DNA from: Larus michahellis
Taxonomy: Eukaryota > Chordata > Aves > Charadriiformes > Laridae
Direction of reading: 5' to 3'
NCBI RefSeq assembly: GCF_964199755.1
Contig: NC_133903.1
Coordinates: forward strand, 7,953,001 to 8,017,000
DNA length: 64,000 nt
The position numbers and the translations under genes are program-made. Positions 40,201-53,000 of the stretch are shown here, in pieces. The notes under the pieces are model-generated. The model made no database searches, was not told where the DNA came from, and saw only the letters and a program-made list of their open reading frames with translations. Each line of letters begins with the position of its first letter. Position 1 is the stretch's first letter.

Positions 40201-42039
40201 ATGGTGCTGGGATTGCACATACTGTCCTCCCTTTCCGTCTTTTTGGGGGTTTGTTGTTACAATTTTTGGATGGTCTCTGCAGGCTCAGCATCCTCCTGCC
40301 ACCAGGCTTGGTCACGTCCAGGGGCATCAGCCTGAACAACCACAAACAGAGCCGTAGGTGCAAGGAAGGACAGGAATTTGCATTATATGTAGTACAGGCG
40401 ATCTGATTTGCAAAGTTTGTGTCTAAATGAAGAGAGGATCGAATTTACCAGTAACTGAAGCGAGCAGAAGACTCCGTGTCCTTGCTCACGTGAACCTCCT
40501 CCCTAAGGCCAAGCGGGCTGCACCTTTCTGCTCGCTTTTTGCCCATTTGCAGTGGGGTTTGGCTCTCCTATTAAGCAACTTTCTGTCCATCCTCTTTGGT
40601 TTCCTTAGTTACTCTCCTTCCTTCCAGCCTCATTAGCATTCACACCGCTGTCACAGCTCGGGCTGTCTCCCGCGCCAGCAGAGACGCGGGCAGTGCCAGC
40701 AGCCGGGAACAGGAGAGCCCGGACCCCGCAGGAGGGTCCACCGCCAGCCCGGCGTGTCCTCTCGCCTTGCGACCAACCCCCCAAGGGGCAAGCATGCGCG
40801 TCCACGTCCGCCTTGTTGCAAAAGTCCACGGGGGTTGTAACATCTCTAGAAAAAGCCTGGGGAGCTGGAGGGCTTTTGCCCAGCCTGTGTTTTTTAGGAG
40901 CGCTGCCCCAGTGCCTGCTTTGCAAACCCTCTGCTGTGTGGGTCCGTGTTTCTCCACCCCACAAGCGCAGCGGGGGCTGGAGCTGCCCGGTGCAGGCAGT
41001 GCTTGGTGGCAGCTGGGACATGTGGCTCTGTCCTGGCTTGGCTTTCCTGCCCGGGCACTGTTTTGGTGCATAGCAGAAGGTGACGCTGCTCTCTACGTGC
41101 ACAGCAGGTCCCCATGGGGCTGGGTGCTGCCTTCAGGAGCGTGGGACCCTCCGGTGCTGGGGGCTTCACAGCACCATCACCCTCACACTGCACTGTTGGC
41201 TCCAGCAACCAGCCTGCAACCGGGAGCTAATTAATGGGTTTCTGGACCTCTGGCCTGTGATGGCAAATTGGGGATGGAGGGGTGCAGTTCTCCTGGGAGC
41301 TGAGAAGCCGTTTGGAAGTGAAGGAGAAAAGGGAGCTTTAGCTCTGCAGCAGCGAGGGAGCTGCTGCCACCAGAGCAGTGACAGCAGCCGCGGGAGCCCC
41401 TGGCTGCCCAGGGACAGGGACAGGCACACGGGTGGGATGGGAACAGCGTGGGCAGGACCAGCTCAGGGTGGCTGAGCTGTGGCTGCCCAGTGATGGACGT
41501 GGACCTGGGCAGCCTCAGCGGGTGTGCAGGGACTGAGCTGTGTAATTTGCAGTCGAGGGGATGAGCAGCCCAGGGCTGCAGCCGCAGCGGGAGACGACAA
41601 GGTGTCATCTCATGCAATGGCAGATGCCTGCGCTGGCCACTATGAGGAGAGGTGGCGGTGGCCACTGCTCGGTGGCAATACATCAAGCATGAGAGTCAGC
41701 GGTGGGTTGGGGTGCGGTGCCAAGTCAAGCGCTTGGCGAGGGTGGAGCAAGGACAGCGTGGGAATGTCACTGGTGCTACAAAACCCTGGCAAGGACAGCA
41801 GATCTTGTGAATGGAGGCTGCAGGGGATGCTGCAGCGACAGACTCTGCTGGCCTGGGAGAGCAGGACGGGGGACGGCTGGAAGGACACTGGGGACAGGGG
41901 CGGTGAAGTCCCTGCCATCCCCAGGGGAAGACTTGGCACCTGCCCGCCCTGGCCCTTCAGTCGCCGAGTTCACGTCTGCGGTGCCACTCTCTCTTTGCAG
42001 AACTATAAAGTTTCAGCTTCTTTAAGAACCCATAGGTCC
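37281..42039. other. Intergenic segment, no gene recognised
   Basis: Unique-looking sequence. One consensus POU octamer ATTTGCAT lies at 40376-40383. No coding frame has family resemblance. Confidence 0.5.
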
Positions 42040-42420
42040 TTTGGAAAACTGCAATGAGTAGCATTAAGAAGCAACTTGGTAAGTTTATTTTGATGAAATA
42101 CAATAATTATCATGCTTAGCAGCTGTTGCTATTTAAAATAAGAAAAAACGGGGCTTGCATTGAAAATGTTTTGTAAACCATGTGCACCAACAATCTGTTC
42201 CAATGAAACCAGCCATTATGGAAACGGTATAATAGCAGGAGCTCATTATGGAAAGTTAAATTGCAAATCATATTTTGTTTCAAATGAGCTAGATGAATGC
42301 ATAATTTGCCTCAAAGAAATAGTTTTGTAGTTCTGATCCTCCTGCCAAGAGCTGAAGCTCTTGGGCTGCAGCTGCCGGAGTGTCCTGATTGTCCATTTCA
42401 AACTACAGGAAGTTTTGGTT
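42040..42420. promoter_or_regulatory. AT-rich block with two CATTATGGAAA elements, candidate regulatory DNA
   Basis: CATTATGGAAA occurs at 42214-42224 and 42244-42254, exactly 30 bp apart, about three helical turns, in an AT-rich, non-repetitive 380-bp block also holding TAATTA-like cores. Spacing suggests paired factor sites, but no factor can be assigned. Confidence 0.3.
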
Positions 42421-45400
42421 TCAAAGGAAGATTTGAAGAGAGAAAGAGGGGCGGGGGGGAAGCAAAGGAAAAAAAGGCAGCACGCCGCCACCGCCTTCTG
42501 AGCTGAGCAGTTGGGAGTGCTCAGTTGGTTTCCTACGCGAGATCCCAGCGCCTGCGGGGCTGTGCAGGCTGGGTTTAAAGGAAAACAAGCCAGTAAAGGG
42601 TCTGTGCAGCCGGAGTGAGGTGGGGAGCTGGCCTTGCACCCTGGGCAGAGCACACTGTGCCGGAGCAGAACCCCGCGCTGACGGGCAGAGCCGTGCCCCG
42701 TGTCCTGCCGGGGGCTCGGGCAGGGTGAAACCCCTCTGGCTCTGCGCCGAGGGGCTGCATGCTCTGTTGGGGAACGCTTGTGTACTGCGGATGATGCTGC
42801 GGAGGCAGCCAGAGCCTGACTCCGGAGCCTCCCAGGTGTCCAACGAGCGCCCATTGTCACCTCAGGAGCCACCAGCACCTCGCAGAGCATCCGCCGGGGC
42901 TGGATCCCTGCTCCAAGCCCCTCCTGTGGGATGGCAAAGGGATAATGGCTGCAGGATGCTCCCTTCGGAGGAGCAGAGCCCTTCCCGCACCGCAGCTTGC
43001 AACACCAACTTCCAATCTAAAAATATTCCTCTCCCATATCAAGGGCATAATTTATAAACGTGAAAGCGGTTATTATCCTTTAATCACTGGCTCTGTCCCA
43101 GTGACTCCTAGCAATCCCTGCATAGTTAGCAGGCTTGCAATAAATGCCATCGGAGCTCTCTATTCAGGCTCATCCATTTTCACCAATTAAAACCAATAGT
43201 AAATACTCCAATGAGACTTTAAAGCCTCATCTACTCTTCGCCAAGGCCTGGGTGGGTGGTGAGCATCCACGGCCCATTCCCTAAGGGATCGCGGTGCCTC
43301 GGTGGCTGCCGGGGGAGCTGGTGCTGCGCTGCTGAGTGTGTAAATGCCGCACGTCCCTCTCCACGCGTCGGCAGCCTGCGGGGATGGAGCAATCCCCCCG
43401 GCTCGGCAGCGGCTCCAGCTGCAGCTACTGGTTAACAGCACGGAGGAACGGATAAACCAGCTGAGAAGAGCCTCCCCAGGAGCCCAGTTCTGTGTGGCGG
43501 GGATGTCCCCTGCATATCGATGTAAACTATGACCGCTGCGTTTTATTGCCAGCCTTAAAAAAGAGCATATGTAGTAATGAAACTTGGCAGGAGATCCCGA
43601 CGCTCCCATATAAATGCTGCGGCTGAATGGGAATTGAGCAGCAAGCCCGCAGCCCGTCAGAGCCCTGGGGACGGGCAGCCAGCGCCAGGATGTGATGGTG
43701 AGAGGGAAATGCCTGATTCCAGCTGGGAAAAAGGGCAGTAGGTGGGCAGATGGGGGTTATGTTAATGACTGTCTCACTAAATGCTTGTCCCAGCAGCTCT
43801 GGGCTCCTGGGTGGGCTGTCCCCTGGGAGCAGCAGCTGGTCGGACACACGCTGACGGGCAGTTTCCAGCCACGCAGGCTGTTCCCGGGTCAAGGCAGCAG
43901 CCAGGATAAGGGGTTGGGATGGCCGGAGGGTGCTGGTCTGGGGGGCTGCAGGGTGGCCCATCGCTTGGCGGGCATGGGGATGTGGGAACGTGCCTGCAGC
44001 GTGGGGAGCAGGGCTGTGTTTGCCCCGTGCCACGCTGAAGGCAGCCAGCACGGCTGCGGTCCATGGGACAGGGCTGTCTGCCAGAGCCTGGGGACAGCCC
44101 GCGGACGGCACGTCCAAGCTGCCAAAGCACAGCAGGAGCCTGTCCTAAGGTCACCATGCAGGTGTCCCCCCAGGCTGGCACCACCACCCCTGACACCGCA
44201 AGGGGCTCCCCAAGGACCCGTAGCTCAGCAGCATCGGGGTGGGAGGGATAATTGGGGCAGCATTGGCTGCAGCTGCACCGAGGGCTGGGGCAGCTGTGGG
44301 GGGGGCAGACCAAGCAAACATAGCTGGGGCTGCAGGACTAGCTCCTGCCCCGTGGGCTCCGGTGGAATCGAGCTTGTTGCATCCCCTGGGACCAGCCCCT
44401 TGGGTGCCACCATGGAGCCAGGAGCAAGTCCCAGGTCACCCCACTCGCCCCCACTGCGAGCTCCACAAGCGCTGCCGGTGTCAGGGACGTGGCTGAGCGG
44501 AAAGGGCCGGTTTAGCTCACCCAGGCTTGCAGCAAAAAAAGCAAGAAATTGGCAGCAGGTAAAGGGTTGCTCTTCGAACCTGTACAGTCAGGGAGAGCAC
44601 AATGAGCAGCGCTATCACCAGCCGGGATGAATGAGGAGCGCGCTCTCCCCAGCGCCCCGGGGAGCGGAGACGAGCTTTTCAGACTCTTTAAACGCATCAT
44701 ATATCTTCACAGAGAATTTCAAGCCAGTTAACCTAGCAGCAAACCGACAAAAAATAATTGAAAAGGCTAACGAGTGTTCTCTAACCTCCAAGTAAACAGC
44801 AAATATTTAAAATTGCAGGCTCATTTTTTTTTTCGCCTTCCTTTCTTTTTTAATGGGGGGCTTTTTTTTTTGTGCAGCCTGGAGCTCAAAGCAGGTAGGA
44901 GATTTCCTTTTGCTTCCCAGTCTTAATTAGCCTCCATTTCCTGCCCCTTGTCAGCAATATGTAGCCAGCTAATTACTTTTTATTGCTGTCAGAGTCCTCA
45001 CTGCCTGGGCAGCACTGCAAAGGCAGCACCTTCCTCCTGTCCTTTGCCATCCATAGCTCTGGCCCGGGTGATGTCCCCTGTCCTCATCACGGGAACAGCC
45101 CCAGCATGTCCCACTCCAGCTGCAAAGCTCCCGTCCCCGTCGCAGCACCCTGCAGCCCCGGGGATTTGGGGCGAGGTTTAGTGTCACCCCAGTGCGTGCA
45201 AAGCCTGCGGCTGGTGCGAAGGGGCCATTGAAGGCAGTGGAGAGATTGCCCAGCGCAGACTGAGGAAGCTGCAGGGACAAGGTGATGGCATTTGCCCCAC
45301 GCGTCTGCATCCCCCCACCCTTCAGGTGTCTAGGGGTTTGGGGGCAGAGGGGCTGGGTACCGGTGGGACGCACGGTACCAGTGGGGACACAGTTGGAGCA

Positions 45401-47400
45401 GCTCAGTGGGGGGACAAGCAGCCATGGTGCTGGTGGGGCAGGGCCAGGTTTGGCCAGGAGTGACAGGACGAGATGGGATGGGGACAGGGATGGGGACAGA
45501 CAGCCACGGAACTGGTGCTGGCACAGCTCGGGGGGGGAGCACCGTGTCCCTGCCAGGGGCATCTCTCCTGCGCAGGCTGCTCAGCCTTGAGAGGTTTAGC
45601 GCTTAAAAGGGAAATTCGGCGTCTGACAGCATCCAGCCCTCGTGTCTTCCCCTCCCGAACCAGCGCAGCCCTCGTCACTGCTGGAGCAATTTTCTGTGCT
45701 AATCTGATGGCTGCGAGACGCGAGGATTAAGGCCCGGATCTGCCAGGCTGAGCCTCGCGCTGCAGAGACCTGACCTACAAGCGGTGGCACGTGAAATGCC
45801 GCACGTTAAGAGCTAATTGCATTTCCTCGTTGCCGGGTGGCTCCAGGGACGGGCAGCAGTGGCACAGGGAATGTGGTGCCTCTGCTCGTGGCTGCTGTAT
45901 CGCCACCGTGACACCGCTTGATGGGAACTGCCTGAGGAGGCGGCTGAGCTCAGCCCCTGTGCCGTGGGTGGCCATGGCTGAGCCCATGAGCTGCACCCGT
46001 TGGGTGTCAGGGCTGGAGCCAGCCCCTCTGCCATGGGCTGGGCAGGTCTCCAGCAGCGCTCTGTCCCCGTATCCATGCACACGTCAGGCTGGAAAGACCT
46101 TCCCAGTGCTGGAGGAGCACAGGGCGTATGATCTCCTGCTCAGCAAGGCTGGGGCAGAAATGCTGCCGGTGGGTTTTGCAAGCAGAGGACACCCCCAAGG
46201 CCCGCTGGGTGGGATACGGCTTGCTGCAGGTGACCCCATCGCTTTTGGTAGGGGCACATGTCACAGCATGTGCACTAAGAGCCAGGCATCTTGCACCAGG
46301 GTCACTCCCCGGCTATGAGTGATGAAGGATCTGCCATCCTCCTGCATCCCAGACTGTCACTGGGGTTCACCCAGTGCAACCTCAGGGCCCGCTGGTGTCA
46401 CCCGGCTCCCCGCTGCATGCGGCGGAGCCCACCCCTGCGCCGCAAAGCGGGGCTGCTGCCACATCCCAGCCCATCCCAAAGACAATTTCATTAAACATTA
46501 AAAACAACAGCTGCTCGCAGTATTAGGGGATGGGTAAAGACAGCAGAAGCAATTTGCAATTAAAATGTGTTTATCTTAGGAAAGAAGTCCTGGAAACTTG
46601 TAATTAAAATGTTTATACAAAGGCCAAGATTTCATAGCCTGCATCTTTAAAAACTTCCTTTTCGACAACAGCAGTGGCGCGGGTTAAGTTGTCACTGGGT
46701 AGATGCTAGCTGTGGCTGTCTGGGTGGTGCTGGGGACCCAGGATGGTGGTGGGACGGTGGGGAACGGTGTCCCAGCACACCTGGAGCAGCCCCACGAGCT
46801 TTGTAGCATGAAAGCCCTCGCCCAGCTGCCATGCCGATCAGCCGATGCAGCTCCTCCCAGGGTCACGCCACCGGGGCAGCCGGCACGGCTCTTGGCCGAG
46901 GCAGCTTGAGCTTCTGTGGACACTGCACAAGGAAGAAATAACCCGTCACCAGCGTGATGCTAGTATGTGCCCCAGTTGGCCCTGTTGTCCCTTGGATGTT
47001 TTTTTCCACCTCTGTGGGTCTGAGGATGTCTCCAAACGTTCCTCCAGAGGTGAGAGGTCCCTGGAGCTGCCCCAAGGGCGGCCAGCATGTCCCAGCAGCT
47101 TGGCCCTGGGTGGCAGGCTTGGTGCTGGTGTGTATCTTCCCGTGGGTGCTCTGGGGATGGTTTCTTGGATGAGCAGCAGTAAATCTGCAGTGGGAGATGT
47201 CTGGGTAGGTAGAGCACTGGTCCTAGCTCCCGGGGGAGCAGGGCATGGCTGGACTCCAGAGACGTGAACTCGGCCCGTTCAGAGAACTCCCAGCGCTGCT
47301 TTGATTTGCACCAGCTCTGCTCCCCCGCAGATCCACTGCAGCACGGCTCCTCCATGCCAGCAATTCGTCTTGCTGCTTTCACGGGATTTTTTTCTTTGTT

Positions 47401-47401
<1 letters not shown>
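42421..47401. other. Intergenic segment, no gene recognised
   Basis: GC-rich stretches alternate with AT-rich ones, the latter at about 43020-43210, 44690-44990 and 46490-46660. No repeat family or convincing coding frame is seen. Confidence 0.5.

Positions 47402-47468
<67 letters not shown>
47402..47468. repeat. (ATT)n trinucleotide microsatellite, about 22 uninterrupted copies
   Basis: Sixty-seven bases of perfect ATT repeat with no interruption. It gives poly-Tyr or poly-Ile frames on the + strand and poly-Asn on the - strand, which are artefacts. Its purity suggests it is polymorphic. Confidence 0.98.
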
Positions 47469-47469
<1 letters not shown>

Positions 47470-50399
47470 TGCTTTTGCTGCTGTTGGGGTTTGCTGTTGG
47501 CTTTCCCCGATGCCCTGCGGGTGCTCAGGGCACGAAGGGATGACCGTAGCCCTGGCCAGCACAGCCCTGACCACTCACCCCCTGCCCCAGAAGCAGCAGG
47601 AGAAGGGTGAAACGTGCAAAGTTGATAGCAGAGCCCAGCACGCTGCAGCCGCAGCCGAGGAGCTCGGCTTTGGGGGAGATCTGCCTTACTGAGACCCCTC
47701 GCTGTGGCTGGCAGGTAGGAACTCACCTTGCAGAGCAGGGAATATGAATGTATCTCCTGATTTGGAAAGTTGTAAAACCACGGGCCCCTAAGCCCGCCCA
47801 CGCTTTGTGGCTTGCCCTGCAGCAGGGAGGTCAGCTGCAAGAGTCTGAATTTTAAATGCTCTTCATATTTATTTCACAGTGATAAGAAGAAAAATAAATA
47901 GAAGCGGAAGAAGGGAAGCAGGCTGGCTCTGGGCAGCTGGAGAAGCTATAAATCACTCTCAGAGTGCATCCCAGAGGCTTTCACCTCAGGGTTCAAGTGC
48001 CTTTTAACCTCTCAGATCACGGAAACCCTGCAGGAACTCTTTGGCTTGCTATCGTGAGGTCTTTTAAGTGTCTCACAGCCCAACAACAAGCTGCAAACCC
48101 TCAATGCAGGCTGCCTGGGGATACAGGATCACCTTTGGTGCTGGCTAAACATCCTAAAAGGAGGGATCAAAATGTTTTTTATAAAGCATAATATTTTTAG
48201 ACAGCAAGGAAGATGTTCCAGACATCCCAGTTCTCCTACAAATGGGAATGGACTTCGAGCAGCAGGTTGGATCTGCAGTCTGTGCTGCTGGACGTGGAAA
48301 GACGCCTTTGGGGCAGTTTTTCTTAGCCTAGGAAGGAAAGAGGGAGCGAGTGCCCACCGACAAGGCTGCGGCCGCTCTGCCGGTCCCTTGGAGTGCGATG
48401 GGCGCTGCTGCCCGTGAGCCAGCCAGTCCCTCCAGCATCCTCTGCTGCGGCTGTGCCATACTGGGGGGGGAACGCTGCTTTCCTCCCCGTTGCTCACCGC
48501 TGATTCGAGCAGCAGGGGACCTTCCAAGATGCTGGAGCTGCTCCTCGCCCTGGGTAAACGGAGACCCCCTGGATGCCAGGACAGTTATGACATGCCACGA
48601 TGGTGCCAGCAGTGATGGACGGGTACCGAACCGGCTGCGTGACGGAGCAGCGAGCAGGCAGGGAGCCATGCAGAGCAGGCCAGAGTCTTGCTTTGCCTGC
48701 AATGGGATGGCGGCGGGAGGGGTGCTTTTTGCACACCCTGCCATGTCCTTACCTTACTCACTCCTCAAGCACGACATTGATTTCCCAGATTGGGGGTTTT
48801 TAGGCTGTTTCTTCTCTGAAAAAGGCAAATTTGGGAAGACTTACTATTGTGCTGGCTCTGATGAGCCTCCCCCGGCACCCTGATGGGCGATAGCTGGGTT
48901 TTGCGGACGATGACCCGCACCTGCTCGCCCCCCGGGTCCCCTCTGGCTGGAGTCACAGCATGATCCAGAAGCGCCGGTACCCAAGGGGCACGACAGCATC
49001 TTCCCGGTACACACACCAGAGAGGGACTGGGGATTTGGCTGAGACGCTCATGTGTAAAGCACTGAAAAGCCACGGCACTGGAAGCCTGCATTGATTGTGG
49101 TTACAACCTCTGCAACTACACCAATTTGCCTTCACACTTTGAGACAAAACTGGCAGAGATCAAGAGGCTGTAAATAACCGGCCCAGCCCCGGTGGGGTTG
49201 CACAGAGAGGACCAGGAGGAGCTTCCCAAGCGGGTGAATCCAGCCCGGCTCAGCCGTGGGCTGTGGGTGAAGGCACCCCCAGCCCCTCCGCCGGCAGCAC
49301 CCACCCAAAGGCGCTCCTTAACCCATTCTGGCAGCAGACGCTGGCTCCCAAACTTTTGTGGATAGTAATGAACTGCGTCTTTATGGCGCGCAATTAATGT
49401 TTATCGCCTGAGATAGGTGCCTCTAACTGCTGCGCTGCAGCCTGCACGTTTTCCATCGTTTTATCATAGTTGCTCTGTTAACGTTTTCCCAGGGTATGGG
49501 CACAGCCCATTCCAGCAGGTTGCTGCTCCTGGGTCCCTGAACTCTCCCACAAGGAGCAGTTTCCCAGGGAAACAGGACAAGGAGGAGAGCAAAGAAATGT
49601 GAAAGTCCTGGTTCCTTCCACCATCGGAATTACAGCTCAGCAGCTTATTCTCTACTTTTGCTCCCCAGGAGGCGAGTCATCCGCTAATTGGCATCAGACC
49701 TCAAGGCAGGAGGATGAGCTGTGGACTGGCAGTGGGACAGAGGAGTTACGGCCATGGACACCGGTGCCTGCGAGGTGGCTGGTCCCACACAAACCCCACT
49801 CTGGGTCGGGGGCTGCTCCCCCATGTCCCCGTGTTGCCACCCCCTGCAGACACAGGGACACCTCAGTGGCCACCCCAATGTCCCGCTTTTCAGGGGCAGG
49901 AGCGCCCTGATGGCAGAAGCATGGAGCACCTGGAGAGCCAAAGCCTTTCCGTAAAATCAACGTGACACACACAGGACTTGCTGCAGCTGCTGTTCATCGC
50001 CTGTGTCCTATTCCTAGGTCTGATCGTTATTTTAATGAGCTGCAGCATCTCATAAAACCCAGCACTGAGAAAATTATATTAAACAACTGTGAAAAGAAGT
50101 CATTTATTTCCATAAAGCCTGTGTTTTGGATTGAAGGAAGAAAACCACAACTCCAGCAATACGACTTTTCCTGCCGAGCCACAAAGTGGCAAGCTGCTCA
50201 TTAGCTTAGATCGTTGCTGCTCAAAATGTAATCATCTTTAAAAATGATTAAAAATATAAACCCCACTGATAAGAAGTGGCAAAGGGCTTTGCACTTCCAG
50301 CGTGTCACCTGCCGGCACTCTGTGTTTTTCACTGTGATCTCTGGTCTCTCCAACATGCAGACAGCCTCTAGCTTTACAGGGAATTGTTTTTGGCCCTGG
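47469..50399. other. Intergenic segment, no gene recognised
   Basis: Unique-looking moderate-GC sequence; no coding, RNA-gene or repeat signature. Confidence 0.5.
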
Positions 50400-50521
50400 A
50401 TCATAGAATCATAGAGTTGTTAGGGTTGGAAGGGACCTTAAAGATCATCTAGTTCCAACCCCCCTGCCATGGGCAGGGACACCTCCCACTAGATCAGGTT
50501 GCTCAGAGCCCCATCCAGCCT
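50400..50521 (-). mobile_element. Short CR1 LINE 3'-end fragment, - orientation
   Basis: Begins with the octamer tail read in reverse (TCATAGAATCATAGAG) and continues with GGTTGGAAGGGACCTTAAAG to CCCCATCCAGCCTG, where CR1 similarity stops. About 120 bp, strongly 5'-truncated, and close in sequence to the copy at 17814-18190. Confidence 0.94.
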
Positions 50522-52209
50522 GAGATGCTTGAGGTGTCACCGAGCCTCTGGACCTTGTCCAGTGTCCCGACCTTTCCACCTGCTTTCTCCTGCCTTCTCC
50601 AGAAAAGCAGCTCTGGGAAGGGGCTGGAGAGCAGGAGCCTTTCCTTGCAACCTGACCGACAGGCACACGATTGAATTAGATGCTGAAGAAGCAGCAGCTG
50701 CCACATTTCTGCAGGGTCTCCAGAAAAAGTCAGAAGCGTTGGCCAAAAACATGGATGGTTATGGTCTGAGCCGGGTGTTGGACCCTCCCAGTCTTAATTA
50801 ATATGATCCCATAATGGAGCCTGCATGGAGTCTCGCAACCTGGACCAGGTTGACGTGGGAAGGTTTTGGTAGCGTGGCTGCAGCCACGGTTGGATGGAGC
50901 GAAGATGTTGGCCCGGGGCCCACGGCGACTGCGCATCTGCTGCAGCAGCGCGGAGCACGCTGCTCCGCTCCCTCTCCGGGCTCATTAGTGGAGCCCATTA
51001 AATCTTATGCTACACAAGTAATGCATGAAGCAAGAAGGGAAATGAGCATGAAATCTGATTGCAAGGTTCGTCAGAGCTGATGGACCTGGGCAGCCGGAAC
51101 AGCCGTACCTCGAAGGAGGCTCAGGCGAGAGCTGTCAGGCTCTTCCAAGGCATTGTTAAATAATCATCTATAGGAAATGATTATTCATGAGCACAATGAA
51201 GATTATCATTTAGAATTCTTAACAATTCAGCACAGCTCCTGTTTGATGTGGCGAGGCTCTAGCGGTGCATTTGCATTAGAGAAAGTATTACTACTTTTGA
51301 TGGAGGAGAAGGATTACAGGAGAAATCTGCATAAATTTATTGGTAAATGTCATTTAGCATATGTCCAAATGTAATTTATCACGGGTTTGTAGTGCAGACT
51401 GTCTGACTCACACAGGGCTTTTTTCTTTTTTTTTTCAATAGACAGATAAATAACCCTTGGGACAAAATTACCTCGTTAAAGAGAAACTGATATTAAATCA
51501 CCATTGTTCCAGGTGAAGCGAGCCTTCTTTAGGCAGAAGGGGCCCAGGCTGAGTGACGTGGAAATGCAAGTCCCGGGGGGGATGCTCGGAGGAGCCCGTG
51601 CCCTTCTCCTGCCTGCCGAGCTTCGCCTCAGCTCCGCACGTGTGCTGGCAGCCGCCCCTGCACAACAGCCCTCTCCATCTGCCTCCAGAGCAGCTCCTCC
51701 CTCCTGGCACAGAAACATGCTGAGGATTTTATCACAGCTGCCACTCCGGCCGTCGGGGACATCCCCTCATTCCCGGCTGGCCGCCTTTCCTCCCTGAAGC
51801 CCCCACAAGCCCAGCCCCAGGGCCGGCCGCTGCTGGGGGTACCGAGAGACCAGCAGCAGCAGCTGAGCCCTTCTCCTTGAGAAGGGTTTCCTTGCAAAGG
51901 CACCAGCTCTCTGTTCCCACAGGCCCTTTCAAGACTTCTGTTTGGGTTAATTCCACAGCTGCTGGGGCTCATTCTGTCCTTGAGTAACTCTCCACAGGGA
52001 TGTGCTTATCCACAGAGGCTGTTCCAGCTGCCTCAGCTTTGATCTCTCTGGTTTTCCCTGTGTGATGTAAGGTTGTTTAACATGTTGGCTGTGACAGGGT
52101 GAGGACTTTCCGGCAGCCCGGAGCCTGCCAGAGCATCTCTGGCAAGCTCAGGGCAGGTCCTGCTAAAGCAGAACATCAGCCCCAGTGCTTGGCTGGAGCT
52201 GAATATCCA
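50522..52209. promoter_or_regulatory. Intergenic segment with an AT-rich block containing a POU octamer
   Basis: No gene is recognised. The part at about 51160-51480 is AT-rich and non-repetitive, and holds a consensus POU octamer ATTTGCAT at 51269-51276 with several ATTA/TAAT cores. A poly(T) tract with CAATAG follows at 51421-51441. It resembles a developmental enhancer in composition; function is inferred. Confidence 0.3.
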
Positions 52210-52322
52210 TGTCCATCCCCACAGCCACCAGCGTCCAGCCAGTGGGGCTGGACTAGATGATCTCCAGAGGTCCCTTCCAACCCCTACCATTCTGCGATTC
52301 TGTGTCCATCCCCACAGCCACC
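52210..52322. repeat. 20-bp direct repeats flanking the CR1 fragment
   Basis: TGTCCATCCCCACAGCCACC is identical at 52210-52229 and 52303-52322, with the CR1 remnant between the copies. The arrangement resembles a target-site duplication. About 11 bp of unexplained sequence separates the left copy from the recognisable CR1 start. Confidence 0.9.
52241..52304 (+). mobile_element. Very short CR1 3'-end fragment, + orientation
   Basis: GGGGCTGGACTAGATGATCT through TCCCTTCCAACCCCTACC and two degenerate octamers (ATTCTGCG, ATTCTGTG) match the last part of CR1. About 64 bp remain. A 20-bp direct repeat borders the fragment on both sides. Confidence 0.88.
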
Positions 52323-52879
52323 TGTGGTCTTTTAATTGTGGTATCAGCCTGGCAGAGGTGAAGGTCACTACAGCGGCTGCTTTGAATGTGACAGGCATGA
52401 TGGCATTGGGACAAAGAGCTCGGTCTCCTGCCGCATGCCCATCCTGCCGCCTCCCTGTCACTGTCTGGAGCAGTATCTCTGGGGGAACTTGGGAGAGCGG
52501 CTCTGGACAGGGGACAGGGAGTTGCATCTCAAGAGCCAACTGATAATTGGCTTCATTGACTGAATTTTCCATAAGTGCAACAAGATACACTCAAACACCC
52601 TGAGACCAGGAGGAGGGCACCTGCACATCTTCAATATAACCGCTCTGCAGCCACATACAGTGTGACCTTGCAAATGTTCCTGTTTCTTGAGGAACTCAGG
52701 CCTGAGAACTGGAAATTTCAGGCCACTTTGAACTCCAGCCCTGGAAAGGCTGAGGCTTAAGCCAAACCCTGGCACTCCCAGGCCAGCCAACGGCTCCCAG
52801 CTGTCGGATATCCACGTCTGCAGCGATTTCTGCATCTCACTCCAGACACTCTGCTTCCAAACATCGCTCCCAAGCAAGC
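52323..52879. other. Intergenic segment, no gene recognised
   Basis: Unique-looking moderate-GC sequence; open frames lack any family resemblance. Confidence 0.5.
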
Positions 52880-53000
52880 AAATGCATGCTCCATCATGAC
52901 TGCCCGATATGTCTTATCATCTTGTTAGCAATTAATATTAGCATGGTAGAAATTGCTAATATGTGACATACAATAATTAGAAGTCAATTTAATTGCCCAG
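52880..53000. promoter_or_regulatory. AT-rich element with nested inverted repeats
   Basis: TTAGCAATT (52925-52933) pairs with AATTGCTAA (52951-52959), and ATATTAGCA (52935-52943) pairs with TGCTAATAT (52954-52962), so the right half can pair with either left arm. The words contain homeodomain-type TAAT and POU-like GCTAAT cores. This is compatible with dimeric factor binding; no function is shown. Confidence 0.35.

Noticed and set aside
47264..47840. Poly-Tyr, poly-Ile and poly-Asn frames
   Set aside because: They are translations of the (ATT)n microsatellite on both strands.
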